This document shows positions 37,294 to 46,156 of a stretch of DNA of 64,000 nucleotides, one piece after another (position 1 is the first letter of the stretch; each line of letters begins with the position of its first letter). The notes beneath the pieces are model-generated. The model was not told the origin of the DNA, searched no databases, and was given only the letters and a program-made list of their open reading frames with translations. The DNA comes from Clostridiales bacterium (GTDB lineage Bacteria > Bacillota > Clostridia > Christensenellales > Pumilibacteraceae), in assembly GCA_015055625.1 (NCBI GenBank), contig SVHU01000002.1:62001-126000 (forward strand), read 5' to 3'. The position numbers and the translations under genes were made by a program.

Positions 37294-38169
37294 TTATCCT
37301 TTGAAATTTTTTTGCCACAATCCAGAGCATCCGCAAGGCAACAACAATTCGCCTTTGCTCTTGTCGGAAATGGGCAGACATACTTCATAAGAAGTGGTTT
37401 TTCCGTTATAGTCCGACATTGCGATAGATAAAAGATTGCTTATTACCGTGGGCTGAAGTCCTGTTGTGTAGGAATTTATGAGGAAGAATACCGGCTCTTC
37501 CAGCACTTGTTTTACAAGCTCGATAAGATCGTACAAGCTATCCTCAATCTTCCAAACTTCGCCGTTTGGACCTCTTCCGTAAGAAGGTGGATCCATAATA
37601 ACTGCGTTATACTTCTTTCCGCGCTTTATCTCTCGCAAAATGAATTTTTTACAATCGTCTACTATATATCTTATACGGTCGGTAGGAATTTGAGAAAGAT
37701 TAGCGTTCTGCTTGCATCTGTCCACCATTCCTTTCGCCGCGTCTACGTGCGTTACGAATGCGCCTGCTTTTGCGCAAGCCACCGTTGCTCCGCCCGTGTA
37801 TCCGAAAAGATTGAGCACCTTAACCTCTTTCTTTTCGTTTTTGATTATTTTTGAACAAATATCCCAGTTTATTGCCTGTTCGGGGAAAAGTCCGGTATGC
37901 TTAAAGCCCATTGGTTTTACCAAGAACTTCAACTCTCCGTACGACACAACCCATTCGTCCTTGAACGGCTTTTTAGTACGCCATCTTCCACCGCCCTCAC
38001 TGTCGCGATAGTAATGCGCGTTAAGCCCCTTGTACGAAGATAGGTCGAAAGGCGGTTGCCATATAACCTGAGGATCGGGACGAAGCAAGTATACGTCGCC
38101 CCATCTCTCCAGCTTTTCGCCGTTACCCGTGGCAATAACTTCGAAATCCTGCCACTTGTCAGCTATCAT
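37294..38169 (-). CDS. Class I SAM-dependent methyltransferase, RlmI-like
   Basis: A 291-residue methyltransferase. The SAM motif is VLNLFGYTGGATVACAKAGAFVTHVDAAKG (about 117-146), and DPPSYGRGPNGEVWKIEDSL is the catalytic loop of the Rlm-type family related to RlmI/RlmK. By analogy it may methylate 23S rRNA, but specificity is inferred only. The start overlaps the ileS stop (38166-38169, ATGA), so it is translationally coupled to ileS. Confidence 0.85.
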   Translation of the reverse strand: MIADKWQDFEVIATGNGEKLERWGDVYLLRPDPQVIWQPPFDLSSYKGLNAHYYRDSEGGGRWRTKKPFKDEWVVSYGELKFLVKPMGFKHTGLFPEQAINWDICSKIIKNEKKEVKVLNLFGYTGGATVACAKAGAFVTHVDAAKGMVDRCKQNANLSQIPTDRIRYIVDDCKKFILREIKRGKKYNAVIMDPPSYGRGPNGEVWKIEDSLYDLIELVKQVLEEPVFFLINSYTTGLQPTVISNLLSIAMSDYNGKTTSYEVCLPISDKSKGELLLPCGCSGLWQKNFKG

Positions 38170-41100
38170 AGTTTTGCCACCGCAATCTTAACGATTTTAC
38201 CGTTTACATCCCACTCTTTTGCGTTTTCGTCGCTAGCAAAAGCAATAACGTCGGCAAGCACGTCGGACTTAATTCTGTCCTCATAATCCTTTAATGCAAT
38301 TACAAGCTCTTCGTCGCACTCAACCGTTACTTTTACGTGGTCTACAACGTTAAAGTCAGAGTCCTTTCTCATTTGCTGAACCTTGGACACAAACTCACGC
38401 ATATAACCCTCTTTGATAAGTTCGGGGGTAATTGTGGTATCCAAAATTACAGTTACACCATTGTTTTCCTGAGCAACAAAGCCTTCTTTCTTCTTTGCAG
38501 AAATAAGCACGTCGTCGCGAGAAAGCTCGATAGTCGTTCCGTTTGCATCAAACACGTAGTTACCGTTCTCTACTGCCGAAACTACTGCGTCGGGGTTAGA
38601 AGCAAGCTCGTTTCTGATAGCGCCCAAAAGCTTTCCATACTTAGGTCCTAAGGTCTTAAGCTGTGGCTTAACTTCGTACGATACGTATCCGCTAGCCTTA
38701 TCAACCTGTTCTGCCTTTTTAACGTTAAGCTCGTCAGCGATAACCTCGATAAGCTCGTCGGAAATCTTGTCTTCTACACCTGCAATAAGAATACCGTTAA
38801 GAGGCTGACGGTTCTTGATATTTTCGCTGTTTCTTGCAGCACGTCCAAGTACCGCGATATTGATTATTGCGTCCATATCCTTTTCGAGCTTCTTGTCAAT
38901 ATACTTGTCGTCAGCAACAGGGAAAGCGGTAAGGTGAACGGATTCTTCAGCATTCTTGAAAGGTACTCTTACGATATTCTGATAGATGCTCTCTGCAATA
39001 AAGGGAGTATAGGGAGCAGAAAGACGAACGAGAGTTTCGAGCACGGTGTAAAGCGTCATAAACGCTGCAACCTTATCTTCTCCCATTCCGCTACCCCAGA
39101 ATCTATCTCTGCATCTTCTTACGTACCAGTTAGAAAGCTTGTCAGTAAAGTCGCTGATTGCTCGAGCGGACTCAGTAATCTTGTAAGAAGCGAGGCAATC
39201 GTCAACGTAAGATACAAGCGAATTGAGTTCGGAAAGCACCCACTTGTCCATAAGGGTAAGAGCGCACTTGTCAAGCTCGTACTTGCTAGGATCAAACTCG
39301 TCGATGTCTGCATAGAGAATGTAGAACGAATATGTGTTCCAAAGCGTGCCTAAGAACTTACGCTGAGCTTCGGATACTGCTTCGTTATAAAATCTTGAGG
39401 GAAGCCAGGGGTTAGAACCTGTGTAGAAATACCATCTGACAGCGTCTGCACCCTGCTTGTCGAGCACGCTCCAAGGATCTACTACGTTACCCTTGTGCTT
39501 ACTCATTTTAATACCGTTCTTGTCGTTTACGTGTCCTAAAACTATACAGTTCTTAAAGGGCGCTCTATCGAAAAGAAGGGTAGAAATTGCTATAAGCGTA
39601 TAGAACCAGCCTCTAGTCTGGTCGATAGCTTCGCTGATAAACTCAGCAGGATAGGTTTTTTCGAAAAGCTCTTTGTTCTCGAAGGGGTAATGAAGCTGAG
39701 CAAAAGGCATAGAACCAGAGTCAAACCAACAGTCGATAACTTCAGGCGTTCTCTTCATTGTTCCACCACATTCGTCGCACTTAAAAGTAATTGCGTCAAC
39801 GTAAGGCTTATGAAGTTCAATATCGCCTTGTATTCCGCCTTTTTCCTTAAGTTCAGCCTTAGATCCGATAACGTGGATTTTGCCACAGTCGGAACATACC
39901 CATACGGGAAGGGGCGTACCCCAATATCTTTCACGTGAAAGTCCCCAGTCAATAACGTTTTCGAGGAAATTTCCCATTCTTCCGTTTTTGATGTTTGCAG
40001 GAATCCAGTTGATAGAATCGTTATTTTTCAAAAGCTTGTCTTTTACTGCCGTCATCTTGATAAACCAAGTAGAACGAGCGTAATACAAAAGGGGCGTATC
40101 ACATCTCCAGCAGAATGGGTAAGAGTGCGCGTACATAGGAGCTTTGAGCAAAAGACCGCGCTTTTTAAGATCGTCTATGATCATTTTGTCAGCCTGTTTA
40201 CAGAACACTCCGTCAAACGGCGTTCCTCCGCACATCATTCCTCTATCGTCAAGCTTCTGGATAAAGGGAAGACCGTACTTTGTGCAAACTCTGTTATCGT
40301 CGTCACCAAACGCAGGAGCGTTGTGAACAACACCGGTACCATCTTCTAAGGTTACGTATTCGTCGGTTACAATGCGATAGCCGTCGCCCTTAACGTCGGA
40401 AAAAGTATAAAGGGGCTCGTAATGCATTCCTTCGAACTCTTTACCTTTCTTAACTTCCTTAATTTCGTATTCGTCAAAATATCTCTCGATAAGGGCTTTT
40501 GCCATTACGAAAGTTGCGCCTTTTGCGGTAAATACCGCATATTCATGCTCGGGGTGGAAGCAGAGTGCGATATTGCTGGGAAGAGTCCAAGGCGTGGTTG
40601 TCCAAGCAAGCACGTAAGCGTCGCTATCTACAAGCTTAAACGCAGCAACAGCCGAACGTTCTTCTACGTCCTTATATCCCTGTGCTACTTCGTGGGAAGA
40701 AAGCGCAGTTCCGCAACGAGGACAATAAGGCACGATTTTGTGTCCCTTATAAAGTAAGCCTTTTTCGTAGATGGTCTTAAGCGCCCACCACTCCGACTCG
40801 ATATAATTGTCTTCATAGGTGATATACGGATTTTCCATATCCGCCCAATATCCTACTCTATCCGACATTTTTTCCCATTCGCCCTTATACTTCCAAACGC
40901 TTTCCTTACACTTTTTAATAAAGGGCTCTATGCCGTACTTTTCGATATCCTGTTTTCCGTCCATACCGAGAACTTTTTCTACTTCGAGCTCTACGGGAAG
41001 TCCGTGTGTATCCCAACCAGCTTTTCTGGAAGCGTGGTAGCCTTTCATACTCTTGTAACGAGGAATAATATCCTTGATTACTCGGGTAAGAATGTGTCCG

Positions 41101-41267
41101 ATGTGGGGCTTACCGTTTGCGGTAGGCGGTCCGTCATAGAACGTAAATTCGGTGTCGTCTTTGGTTTTCTCTTCTACCTTGTCAACGATTTTGTTATCCT
41201 TCCAAAACTGAAGAATCTGAGCTTCTCTCTGAACAAAATCAAGGTTCGAATCAATTTTCTCGTACAT
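38166..41267 (-). CDS. ileS: Isoleucyl-tRNA synthetase, eukaryote-like (type 2)
   Basis: A 1033-residue class I synthetase. The HIGH motif lies in PPTANGKPHIGHILTRVIKDIIPRYKSMKGYHASRKAGWDTHGLPVE, and the signature loop is KMSKHKGN. CPRCGTALS and the CWRCDTPLLYY segment are typical. KMSKHKGN and the overall length place it with the type 2 enzymes, often less sensitive to mupirocin; HIGH itself is unaltered. It is transcribed downstream of the SRP RNA gene and has no T-box leader. Confidence 0.95.
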   Translation of the reverse strand: MYEKIDSNLDFVQREAQILQFWKDNKIVDKVEEKTKDDTEFTFYDGPPTANGKPHIGHILTRVIKDIIPRYKSMKGYHASRKAGWDTHGLPVELEVEKVLGMDGKQDIEKYGIEPFIKKCKESVWKYKGEWEKMSDRVGYWADMENPYITYEDNYIESEWWALKTIYEKGLLYKGHKIVPYCPRCGTALSSHEVAQGYKDVEERSAVAAFKLVDSDAYVLAWTTTPWTLPSNIALCFHPEHEYAVFTAKGATFVMAKALIERYFDEYEIKEVKKGKEFEGMHYEPLYTFSDVKGDGYRIVTDEYVTLEDGTGVVHNAPAFGDDDNRVCTKYGLPFIQKLDDRGMMCGGTPFDGVFCKQADKMIIDDLKKRGLLLKAPMYAHSYPFCWRCDTPLLYYARSTWFIKMTAVKDKLLKNNDSINWIPANIKNGRMGNFLENVIDWGLSRERYWGTPLPVWVCSDCGKIHVIGSKAELKEKGGIQGDIELHKPYVDAITFKCDECGGTMKRTPEVIDCWFDSGSMPFAQLHYPFENKELFEKTYPAEFISEAIDQTRGWFYTLIAISTLLFDRAPFKNCIVLGHVNDKNGIKMSKHKGNVVDPWSVLDKQGADAVRWYFYTGSNPWLPSRFYNEAVSEAQRKFLGTLWNTYSFYILYADIDEFDPSKYELDKCALTLMDKWVLSELNSLVSYVDDCLASYKITESARAISDFTDKLSNWYVRRCRDRFWGSGMGEDKVAAFMTLYTVLETLVRLSAPYTPFIAESIYQNIVRVPFKNAEESVHLTAFPVADDKYIDKKLEKDMDAIINIAVLGRAARNSENIKNRQPLNGILIAGVEDKISDELIEVIADELNVKKAEQVDKASGYVSYEVKPQLKTLGPKYGKLLGAIRNELASNPDAVVSAVENGNYVFDANGTTIELSRDDVLISAKKKEGFVAQENNGVTVILDTTITPELIKEGYMREFVSKVQQMRKDSDFNVVDHVKVTVECDEELVIALKDYEDRIKSDVLADVIAFASDENAKEWDVNGKIVKIAVAKL

Positions 41268-41316
41268 GTTTTACTCCTTTCTCTTCGTAGTAAATTTTTC
41301 CGTTTATAGTAATTTT

Positions 41317-41346
41317 GAGAGAAGTCCATTCCTTTGTCCTTCTCTC
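41317..41346 (-). promoter_or_regulatory. Leader hairpin before ileS
   Basis: GAGAGAAG (41346-41339) and CTTCTCTC (41324-41317) form a perfect 8-base stem with a 14-base loop, 50 bases before the ileS ATG and just past the SRP RNA terminator tract. There is no T-box specifier or AGGGTGG motif and no U-tract, so its role is unclear. Confidence 0.5.
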
Positions 41347-41360
41347 AAAGCGTTACTTCA

Positions 41361-41630
41361 AAAAAAACTGCGCATCCGTTGTTGTCACCTTACACAATAC
41401 CGCCTCCCCACCAGTTAGCTCCACCGAAGCTACCCTGTGGCACACGTTACGGTCTACTTAGTGCTGCTACATCACATCCTGACACGGTTCATAGTGCAAC
41501 GTTGCACAAGACCCCGGGATCATCACCACTTAGTGGTAACTGCATACCATATAAGATGCCTAGACGGCCTTCAGCCTTACTGTAGCGGATTGTAAGAAGA
41601 GGGCACCGCTAGCTCCCCGCCTAGCGCAGT
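41361..41630 (-). ncRNA. ffs: Signal recognition particle RNA, large bacterial (Bacillus) type
   Basis: On the minus strand about 270 bases from the predicted start near 41630 to a T-run at 41367-41360. The 5' part (GGCGGGGAGCTAGCGGTGCC, then ACAATCCGCTACAG and GGCTGAA) is the Alu domain of large SRP RNAs. The S-domain has CCGTGTCAGG and AGCAGCACTAAGTAGA, and TGTGCCACAGGGTAGC returns on the 3' side. It scaffolds Ffh for targeting of membrane and secreted proteins. The apical part between CAGG and AGCAGC is only AUGUGAUGU, not the usual stable GNRA hairpin. Confidence 0.93.
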
Positions 41631-41636
41631 ATTTAT

Positions 41637-41665
41637 AATATAACATAATAATAAAATAAAATCAA
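41637..41665 (-). promoter_or_regulatory. Promoter of the SRP RNA gene
   Basis: TTGATT (41665-41660), 17 bases, TATATT (41642-41637) on the minus strand, with the RNA start expected 6-8 bases later. Confidence 0.75.
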
Positions 41666-41705
41666 GTCTTTTTTATCCTAAAATAAATAAAAACAAAGTC
41701 GAAAA

Positions 41706-41757
41706 AATAAAAAAATTTCCCCGCTTTTTTGCTAAAAACAATAGACAGGGAAACTTT
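41706..41757 (-). terminator. Terminator downstream of the AEC transporter
   Basis: GTTTCCC (41754-41748) pairs with GGGGAAAT (minus strand, 41722-41715) and is followed by TTTTTTATTTTTT. Confidence 0.75.
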
Positions 41758-41860
41758 TTTATTGATTTAATATTGTTTTTCACTTACGTTTTCGTCCTGT
41801 TTTTAACACAACAAAGGCTGTGTTTTGCAACGAAATACCTCATACGTATGTAAGTTTTTG

Positions 41861-42853
41861 CTACAAGGCGACAAAACCCATAACAGATAGGACGGTTACG
41901 AACAACGGTATTGTAAGGATAGAGAACAGCGTTGTTTGAAGCGTTATTTTTACCGCGGTATACTTATCGCCGTTGAAAATTTCGGCAAACGTCATAGTCA
42001 TAGTAGCTGTTGGCATTGCCACGCAAATAAGTATGCTCGTTACCATTTTTGCATCAATGCCAAAGGCTGGAATTATGCTTATTATCCACATAAGTAGAAG
42101 CGCAATAATTGGGAAAACAAGCAATTTTAACGCCGACACTAAGTACACTCTACCACTGTTGAATATTTCCTTAAACTTTACGTCGGCAAGGCGTATTCCC
42201 ATAATAAGCATAGGAAGGGGCGCGTTAAAATTGTTAAAATAATCGCAAAACTGCATTATAGCTTGTATTGCATCATTTGTAGATGCGGTAAGATTGAGGT
42301 TCAGGAAGAATATAGGAAGCGCGATTACAAGCACAATCGTGGGAAGATTGAGGAACGCTTTTTTTACCGATACGTACTTTTTGTCGCCCGTAATTACGTA
42401 TACTCCAATCGTCCAAAGCACAATATTGAACACTATCATATAGATAAGCGCGTAAATGGTTATTTGCGAATCGTCAAACAGTACTTTTATTACGGGAATA
42501 CCCATAAATCCGCAGTTTGAAAGCGCTGAACCGATAGTGCAAACCTTGCCTGCTTCTACGTTTTTATCTTTAATAAACACTACTTTTGCAAGCAATAACA
42601 AACCGAGATTAAACACTATTGCAAGCACAAACGCTATACCCATATTCAGTAAAAGTTCGCTACTAAACGACGCTTCTATAAACGAATACAGCGAAAGCAT
42701 AGGCTGTGATATGTAAATAATGAGTGCGCTTATTACGGCTATTGAATTTTCGGGTAATTTCTTTAGTTTTTTAAGCACAAACCCCGGTACCGCCATTGCT
42801 ACAAGCAATCCAACGCGGATAAGCGAGGTTAAAAACACTTCTAATATTTCCAT
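41861..42853 (-). CDS. AEC-family transporter (auxin efflux carrier type)
   Basis: A 330-residue membrane protein with about ten transmembrane helices in two similar halves. The segment CTIGSALSNCGFMGIPVI matches the broken-helix motif of the AEC family, and the C-terminal half has ICVAMPTATMTMTFAEI. In bacteria AEC carriers move organic acids such as malate or malonate. It lies next to an AraC regulator and a glycyl-radical enzyme, so it may handle the substrate or product of that enzyme; this is inferred from position only. Confidence 0.87.
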   Translation of the reverse strand: MEILEVFLTSLIRVGLLVAMAVPGFVLKKLKKLPENSIAVISALIIYISQPMLSLYSFIEASFSSELLLNMGIAFVLAIVFNLGLLLLAKVVFIKDKNVEAGKVCTIGSALSNCGFMGIPVIKVLFDDSQITIYALIYMIVFNIVLWTIGVYVITGDKKYVSVKKAFLNLPTIVLVIALPIFFLNLNLTASTNDAIQAIMQFCDYFNNFNAPLPMLIMGIRLADVKFKEIFNSGRVYLVSALKLLVFPIIALLLMWIISIIPAFGIDAKMVTSILICVAMPTATMTMTFAEIFNGDKYTAVKITLQTTLFSILTIPLFVTVLSVMGFVAL

Positions 42854-42874
42854 TGCTATTCTCCTTTCTTAGCA

Positions 42875-42904
42875 AGTATAACACAATAACTACGCTCTTG
42901 GCAA
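42875..42904 (-). promoter_or_regulatory. Promoter of the AEC transporter gene
   Basis: TTGCCA (42904-42899), 18 bases, TATACT (42880-42875) on the minus strand. Confidence 0.65.
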
Positions 42905-42985
42905 GTTTTAACGAGATAAAAAAACAATTTAACTCGTTGCTTATAATTTTTTTCTCGTAATGGATGGGATGATTCGGTAATTGGT

Positions 42986-43024
42986 TGTTTGCTAAAGCGC
43001 AATAATTGATAGTGTGTCTGCCCA
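42986..43024. repeat. Degenerate copy of the dispersed repeat
   Basis: TTTGCTAAAGCGCAATAATTG followed by ATAGTGTGTCTGCCCATC. On the minus strand this reads GATGGGCAGACACACTATC, a mutated form of cassette A plus its TGTCAATAT linker, and the first part matches the AAAGYACAACAT block. The hairpin is no longer perfect. Confidence 0.6.
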
Positions 43025-43025
43025 T

Positions 43026-43817
43026 CTATTTGGAGGAAACGTAATTTTTTGCAAAGTCGGTAGGGGATTGACCAAACTCTAACTTGAACTGATGCGAAAA
43101 AGCATAGATATCCGTATACCCGCACATTTCGGCAATTTTAGAAATAGAATACTCGCCGTACTTGATAAGCTCGCTTGCGTAGTTCATTTTTAGCGAAATC
43201 ACGTAACGTTTGGGCGAAACTTTGAATTTTTGCATGAACAGTTTTTTTACATACGAATAACTTACGTTACAAAGCTCACTCAGTTTTTCAGCACTAATGC
43301 GCTCTGGAGAGAGAAAATTTGCGTGGATATAATCTATCGCAGGCTTTATTTTTTCATACTGAACAGACGACACGTACTGCGTTTTTTTAAGCTCGGCAAA
43401 AATCTTATAAAGAAGCGATATGCACTCGAAATAATACTGCTCGTCCTTTTGCACCCACTTTAGGAACAGTTTCTTAAAAAGCGCGCCTACTTTCTCGTTT
43501 TTTACAAGCATAGTTTCGGCAATGCTTCCAACTTCTCTATCCGCGTTAAAGCAAATAAGAATACAATCGCCCTGCTCTTCTCTATCCACTATATACTCTT
43601 TATTTTCACCCTTAGGTAAAAAGCGAACGGTATTTGCACTCGTTTGTAGAACTTGCCCGTTAAAATACACGGTCGCTTTGCCAGAGTAATGGAAAATAAT
43701 CTCATTAGTCGTAAGCTCTTTTGATCTAAACTTAGTTATTTTTTCTGGGTATTCGTTTTTATCAACGTAGCATACCCTAGTTATTTGTGTTATTACAAAA
43801 TTATCTATCATACGCAC
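43026..43817 (-). CDS. AraC-family transcriptional regulator
   Basis: A 263-residue protein with an N-terminal cupin (ELTTNEIIFHYSGKATVYFNGQVLQTSANTVRFLPKG) and a C-terminal AraC DNA-binding domain: ISAEKLSELCNVSYSYVKKLFMQKFKVSP and YSISKIAEMCGYTDIYAFSHQFKLEFGQSPTDF. It is divergent from the glycyl-radical enzyme gene and upstream of the AEC transporter on its own strand, so both are plausible targets. The inducer is unknown. Confidence 0.9.
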   Translation of the reverse strand: MRMIDNFVITQITRVCYVDKNEYPEKITKFRSKELTTNEIIFHYSGKATVYFNGQVLQTSANTVRFLPKGENKEYIVDREEQGDCILICFNADREVGSIAETMLVKNEKVGALFKKLFLKWVQKDEQYYFECISLLYKIFAELKKTQYVSSVQYEKIKPAIDYIHANFLSPERISAEKLSELCNVSYSYVKKLFMQKFKVSPKRYVISLKMNYASELIKYGEYSISKIAEMCGYTDIYAFSHQFKLEFGQSPTDFAKNYVSSK

Positions 43818-43906
43818 TCCTTACGTCTTTATTTTAGCAAACATACGATAGAAAAGTCAATACGTTTTGAAATGTTTTGTGTCTAAAATTACAAATATAA
43901 TCTTTT

Positions 43907-43935
43907 TTGCATTGTGCTAAAGCATACAATATGAT
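43907..43935 (+). promoter_or_regulatory. Promoter of the glycyl-radical enzyme gene
   Basis: TTGCAT (43907-43912), 17 bases, TATGAT (43930-43935). The weak hexamers fit a promoter that needs an activator such as the divergent AraC protein. Confidence 0.55.
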
Positions 43936-43983
43936 AAAGTGATATTGCGACAATAAAATCGTAATTATTTTAGGAGCAACACT

Positions 43984-46104
43984 ATGAATGATAGAATTAA
44001 ACATTTATTAGAGCTTACGCTAAACGGCGAAACTTACGCACATCCTATCCCTACCAAATTTGATAGAGAAGACGTGTTTTTACCAAAGTTTGAAAGGGAA
44101 AGTAAACAGCTTTGTGAATATATACTAAATCAAAAGCCAATCATCAATAAATACTCTCTAATGACGGGATTCTTCAATACCGACAATTCGGTTGTTGGAG
44201 ATATGTTCAGACGTAAGGGTCACAAAGGATGGCAATCCATTTCCCGAGAATTTTACTGCCAGCCCCTTAACAACCTAGTTACGCTAGAGTGGCAACACGC
44301 TACGGCTGACTACACTAAGGCTCTTACAATTGGTATGAACGGCATACTAAAAGAGGTAGATGAGTCTATTGAAAAGTTTGAGGGCGAGAAAAAAGAGTAC
44401 TTAATAGCACTTAAAAAAGTGGGTGAAACACTTATTGATTGGGCGCGTATTTGCTCTAAAGCTACACGCGAATTTGCAAAGACAGTGCAAGAGGAAGAAT
44501 ATAGACAAAACCTCGAAAGATTAGCAAATTCGCTACAACGTATCCCTGAAAATCCGCCACAAAACTTTTATGAGGCTGTACTTACCGTGTATTTTTGGTT
44601 TGCTACCGACCCCGATAGCTTGGGCACTCTTGACAGATATCTTGCACCGTTTTACTTTGCTGACATTGAAAAGGGGGTTCTTACCAAAGAAGAGGCAACC
44701 GAATTTTTGCAAGAACTTTTCCTTATGGTGCAAATCGCTACTCCGCACAACGATGCGCGTTTTACCAGAGGTGGAGAATCGCATTTCTGCGTAGGCGGTT
44801 ATACAGAGAACGGCGAAGACGGCTTTTCAGAGTTTTCCAAACTTATTATCGAAGCTCTTTTAGATCTTCCTACATGGATTCCTCAAGTTACGTTTAGATG
44901 GACTAAAAAGACAGGGAGAGAAAACTTTTATTGGGTAATGGATAAAGAACGCAAAGACCCCAATAAGCGCATTGCATTCCAAAACGATGATAAGCGCATA
45001 AAATGCTACACCGAGTACTGCGGGTTTAAGTATGAAGACGCTGTAAAATACACCACGCTTGGTTGTAACGAACCTTCTTTTGCCGGTGGTCCTGCGGGAG
45101 CTACCACAAAGGGTAATATTGCAAAATGCATTGAAACTCTATTCCACACAAAAACCGATACTATTGAAAACACAAAAACGTTTGACGATTTTTACAAACT
45201 TTTCGAGCAGGAAATGACGAGCGATCTCGCTACGATTATTGCGTATGACAGAAAGTTCATTTCCAAGCGCGCAGAAGACTTTAATTATCTGTCGGCGCTA
45301 TTGTTTAAGGGCTGTGTAGAAAAAGGATTAAGCCCCACGCAAGGCGCAAGCGATACAGTTGTTTCCTCACCCATACTTATGGGCGCAACCACCGCGATTG
45401 ACTCGCTTATTATCGTAAAACAGTTTGTATACGACGAAAAAATAGTATCAATGTCCACTCTTATCGACGCGGTAAAGAACAACTGGGAAGGCTACGAAGA
45501 GCTACTTCTGCTCATTAAGAAAAAGGGCGACTTTTTCGGCAACGATACTCCTCGATCTAACGAGATTGCACAAAGATTTTACGCAAGTATTTATCACTTC
45601 TTGAAAGATAAAAAGAACCTGTTTGGATATCCCATTCTTATAGGCGACTTGTTTGGATACAATCAGCACCACGTTTGGTACGGCGCCAATATGCTAGCTA
45701 CTCCAGACGGAAGAAAGAGTGGCGATAGCGTATCGTTTGGACTTCAGCAAACGTTAGGCAGGGATAGGGACGGGCTTACGTCGTATCTTCTCTCTATTGC
45801 AAAAGCAGACCCCAACGGAATATGTTGCGGAAGCACTGTTACCAACGTTACGATTGACGAACAGCTTGTAAAAAATGACGATAACTTTGATAAACTTGTT
45901 TCGCTTTTTGAAACGTATTTTATGCTTGGCGGTGTGCATTTCCAGCTAACGTACGTATCTAAAGAAGACTTGCTAAAGGCAAAAGAAACGCCTGATAAGT
46001 ATAAAAACCTAAGAGTTAGAGTATCGGGCTTTTCGGATTATTTCGTACGCCTTAACTCGGACATTCAGGACGGAATAATAGACAGAACACAACATTCTAA
46101 ATAG
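43984..46104 (+). CDS. Glycyl-radical enzyme of the pyruvate formate-lyase family, function unknown
   Basis: A 706-residue enzyme. The active-site thiyl cysteine is Cys361 in TTLGCNEPSFAGG with Glu363 two residues on, as in dehydratase/lyase-type members (GCxE). The C-terminal glycyl-radical loop is RVRVSGFSDYFVRL, with Gly682 as the radical site. It is shorter than CutC, HypD and glycerol dehydratase (about 780-850). It lacks the CC active-site pair of true pyruvate formate-lyase, so it is not PflB. The activating radical-SAM enzyme, usually adjacent, is absent here. TAGGAGC lies 9 bases before the ATG. Substrate unknown. Confidence 0.88.
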   Translation: MNDRIKHLLELTLNGETYAHPIPTKFDREDVFLPKFERESKQLCEYILNQKPIINKYSLMTGFFNTDNSVVGDMFRRKGHKGWQSISREFYCQPLNNLVTLEWQHATADYTKALTIGMNGILKEVDESIEKFEGEKKEYLIALKKVGETLIDWARICSKATREFAKTVQEEEYRQNLERLANSLQRIPENPPQNFYEAVLTVYFWFATDPDSLGTLDRYLAPFYFADIEKGVLTKEEATEFLQELFLMVQIATPHNDARFTRGGESHFCVGGYTENGEDGFSEFSKLIIEALLDLPTWIPQVTFRWTKKTGRENFYWVMDKERKDPNKRIAFQNDDKRIKCYTEYCGFKYEDAVKYTTLGCNEPSFAGGPAGATTKGNIAKCIETLFHTKTDTIENTKTFDDFYKLFEQEMTSDLATIIAYDRKFISKRAEDFNYLSALLFKGCVEKGLSPTQGASDTVVSSPILMGATTAIDSLIIVKQFVYDEKIVSMSTLIDAVKNNWEGYEELLLLIKKKGDFFGNDTPRSNEIAQRFYASIYHFLKDKKNLFGYPILIGDLFGYNQHHVWYGANMLATPDGRKSGDSVSFGLQQTLGRDRDGLTSYLLSIAKADPNGICCGSTVTNVTIDEQLVKNDDNFDKLVSLFETYFMLGGVHFQLTYVSKEDLLKAKETPDKYKNLRVRVSGFSDYFVRLNSDIQDGIIDRTQHSK

Positions 46105-46105
46105 C

Positions 46106-46151
46106 AAAAAACACGCTGTACTTACCTTTTAAGTACAGCGTGTTTTATTTT
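46106..46151. terminator. Bidirectional terminator between the glycyl-radical enzyme and beta-helix genes
   Basis: AACACGCTGTACTTA and TAAGTACAGCGTGTT form a 15-base perfect stem with A-run and T-run flanks, serving the two convergent genes. Confidence 0.92.
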
Positions 46152-46156
46152 TAATA

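Noticed and set aside
41361-41630. T-box riboswitch upstream of ileS
   Set aside because: No specifier loop or AGGGTGG-type antiterminator; the sequence instead matches the Alu and S domains of SRP RNA.
43984-46104. Pyruvate formate-lyase PflB identity
   Set aside because: The adjacent Cys-Cys pair of PflB is absent; the site is GCNEP, as in lyase/dehydratase-type members.
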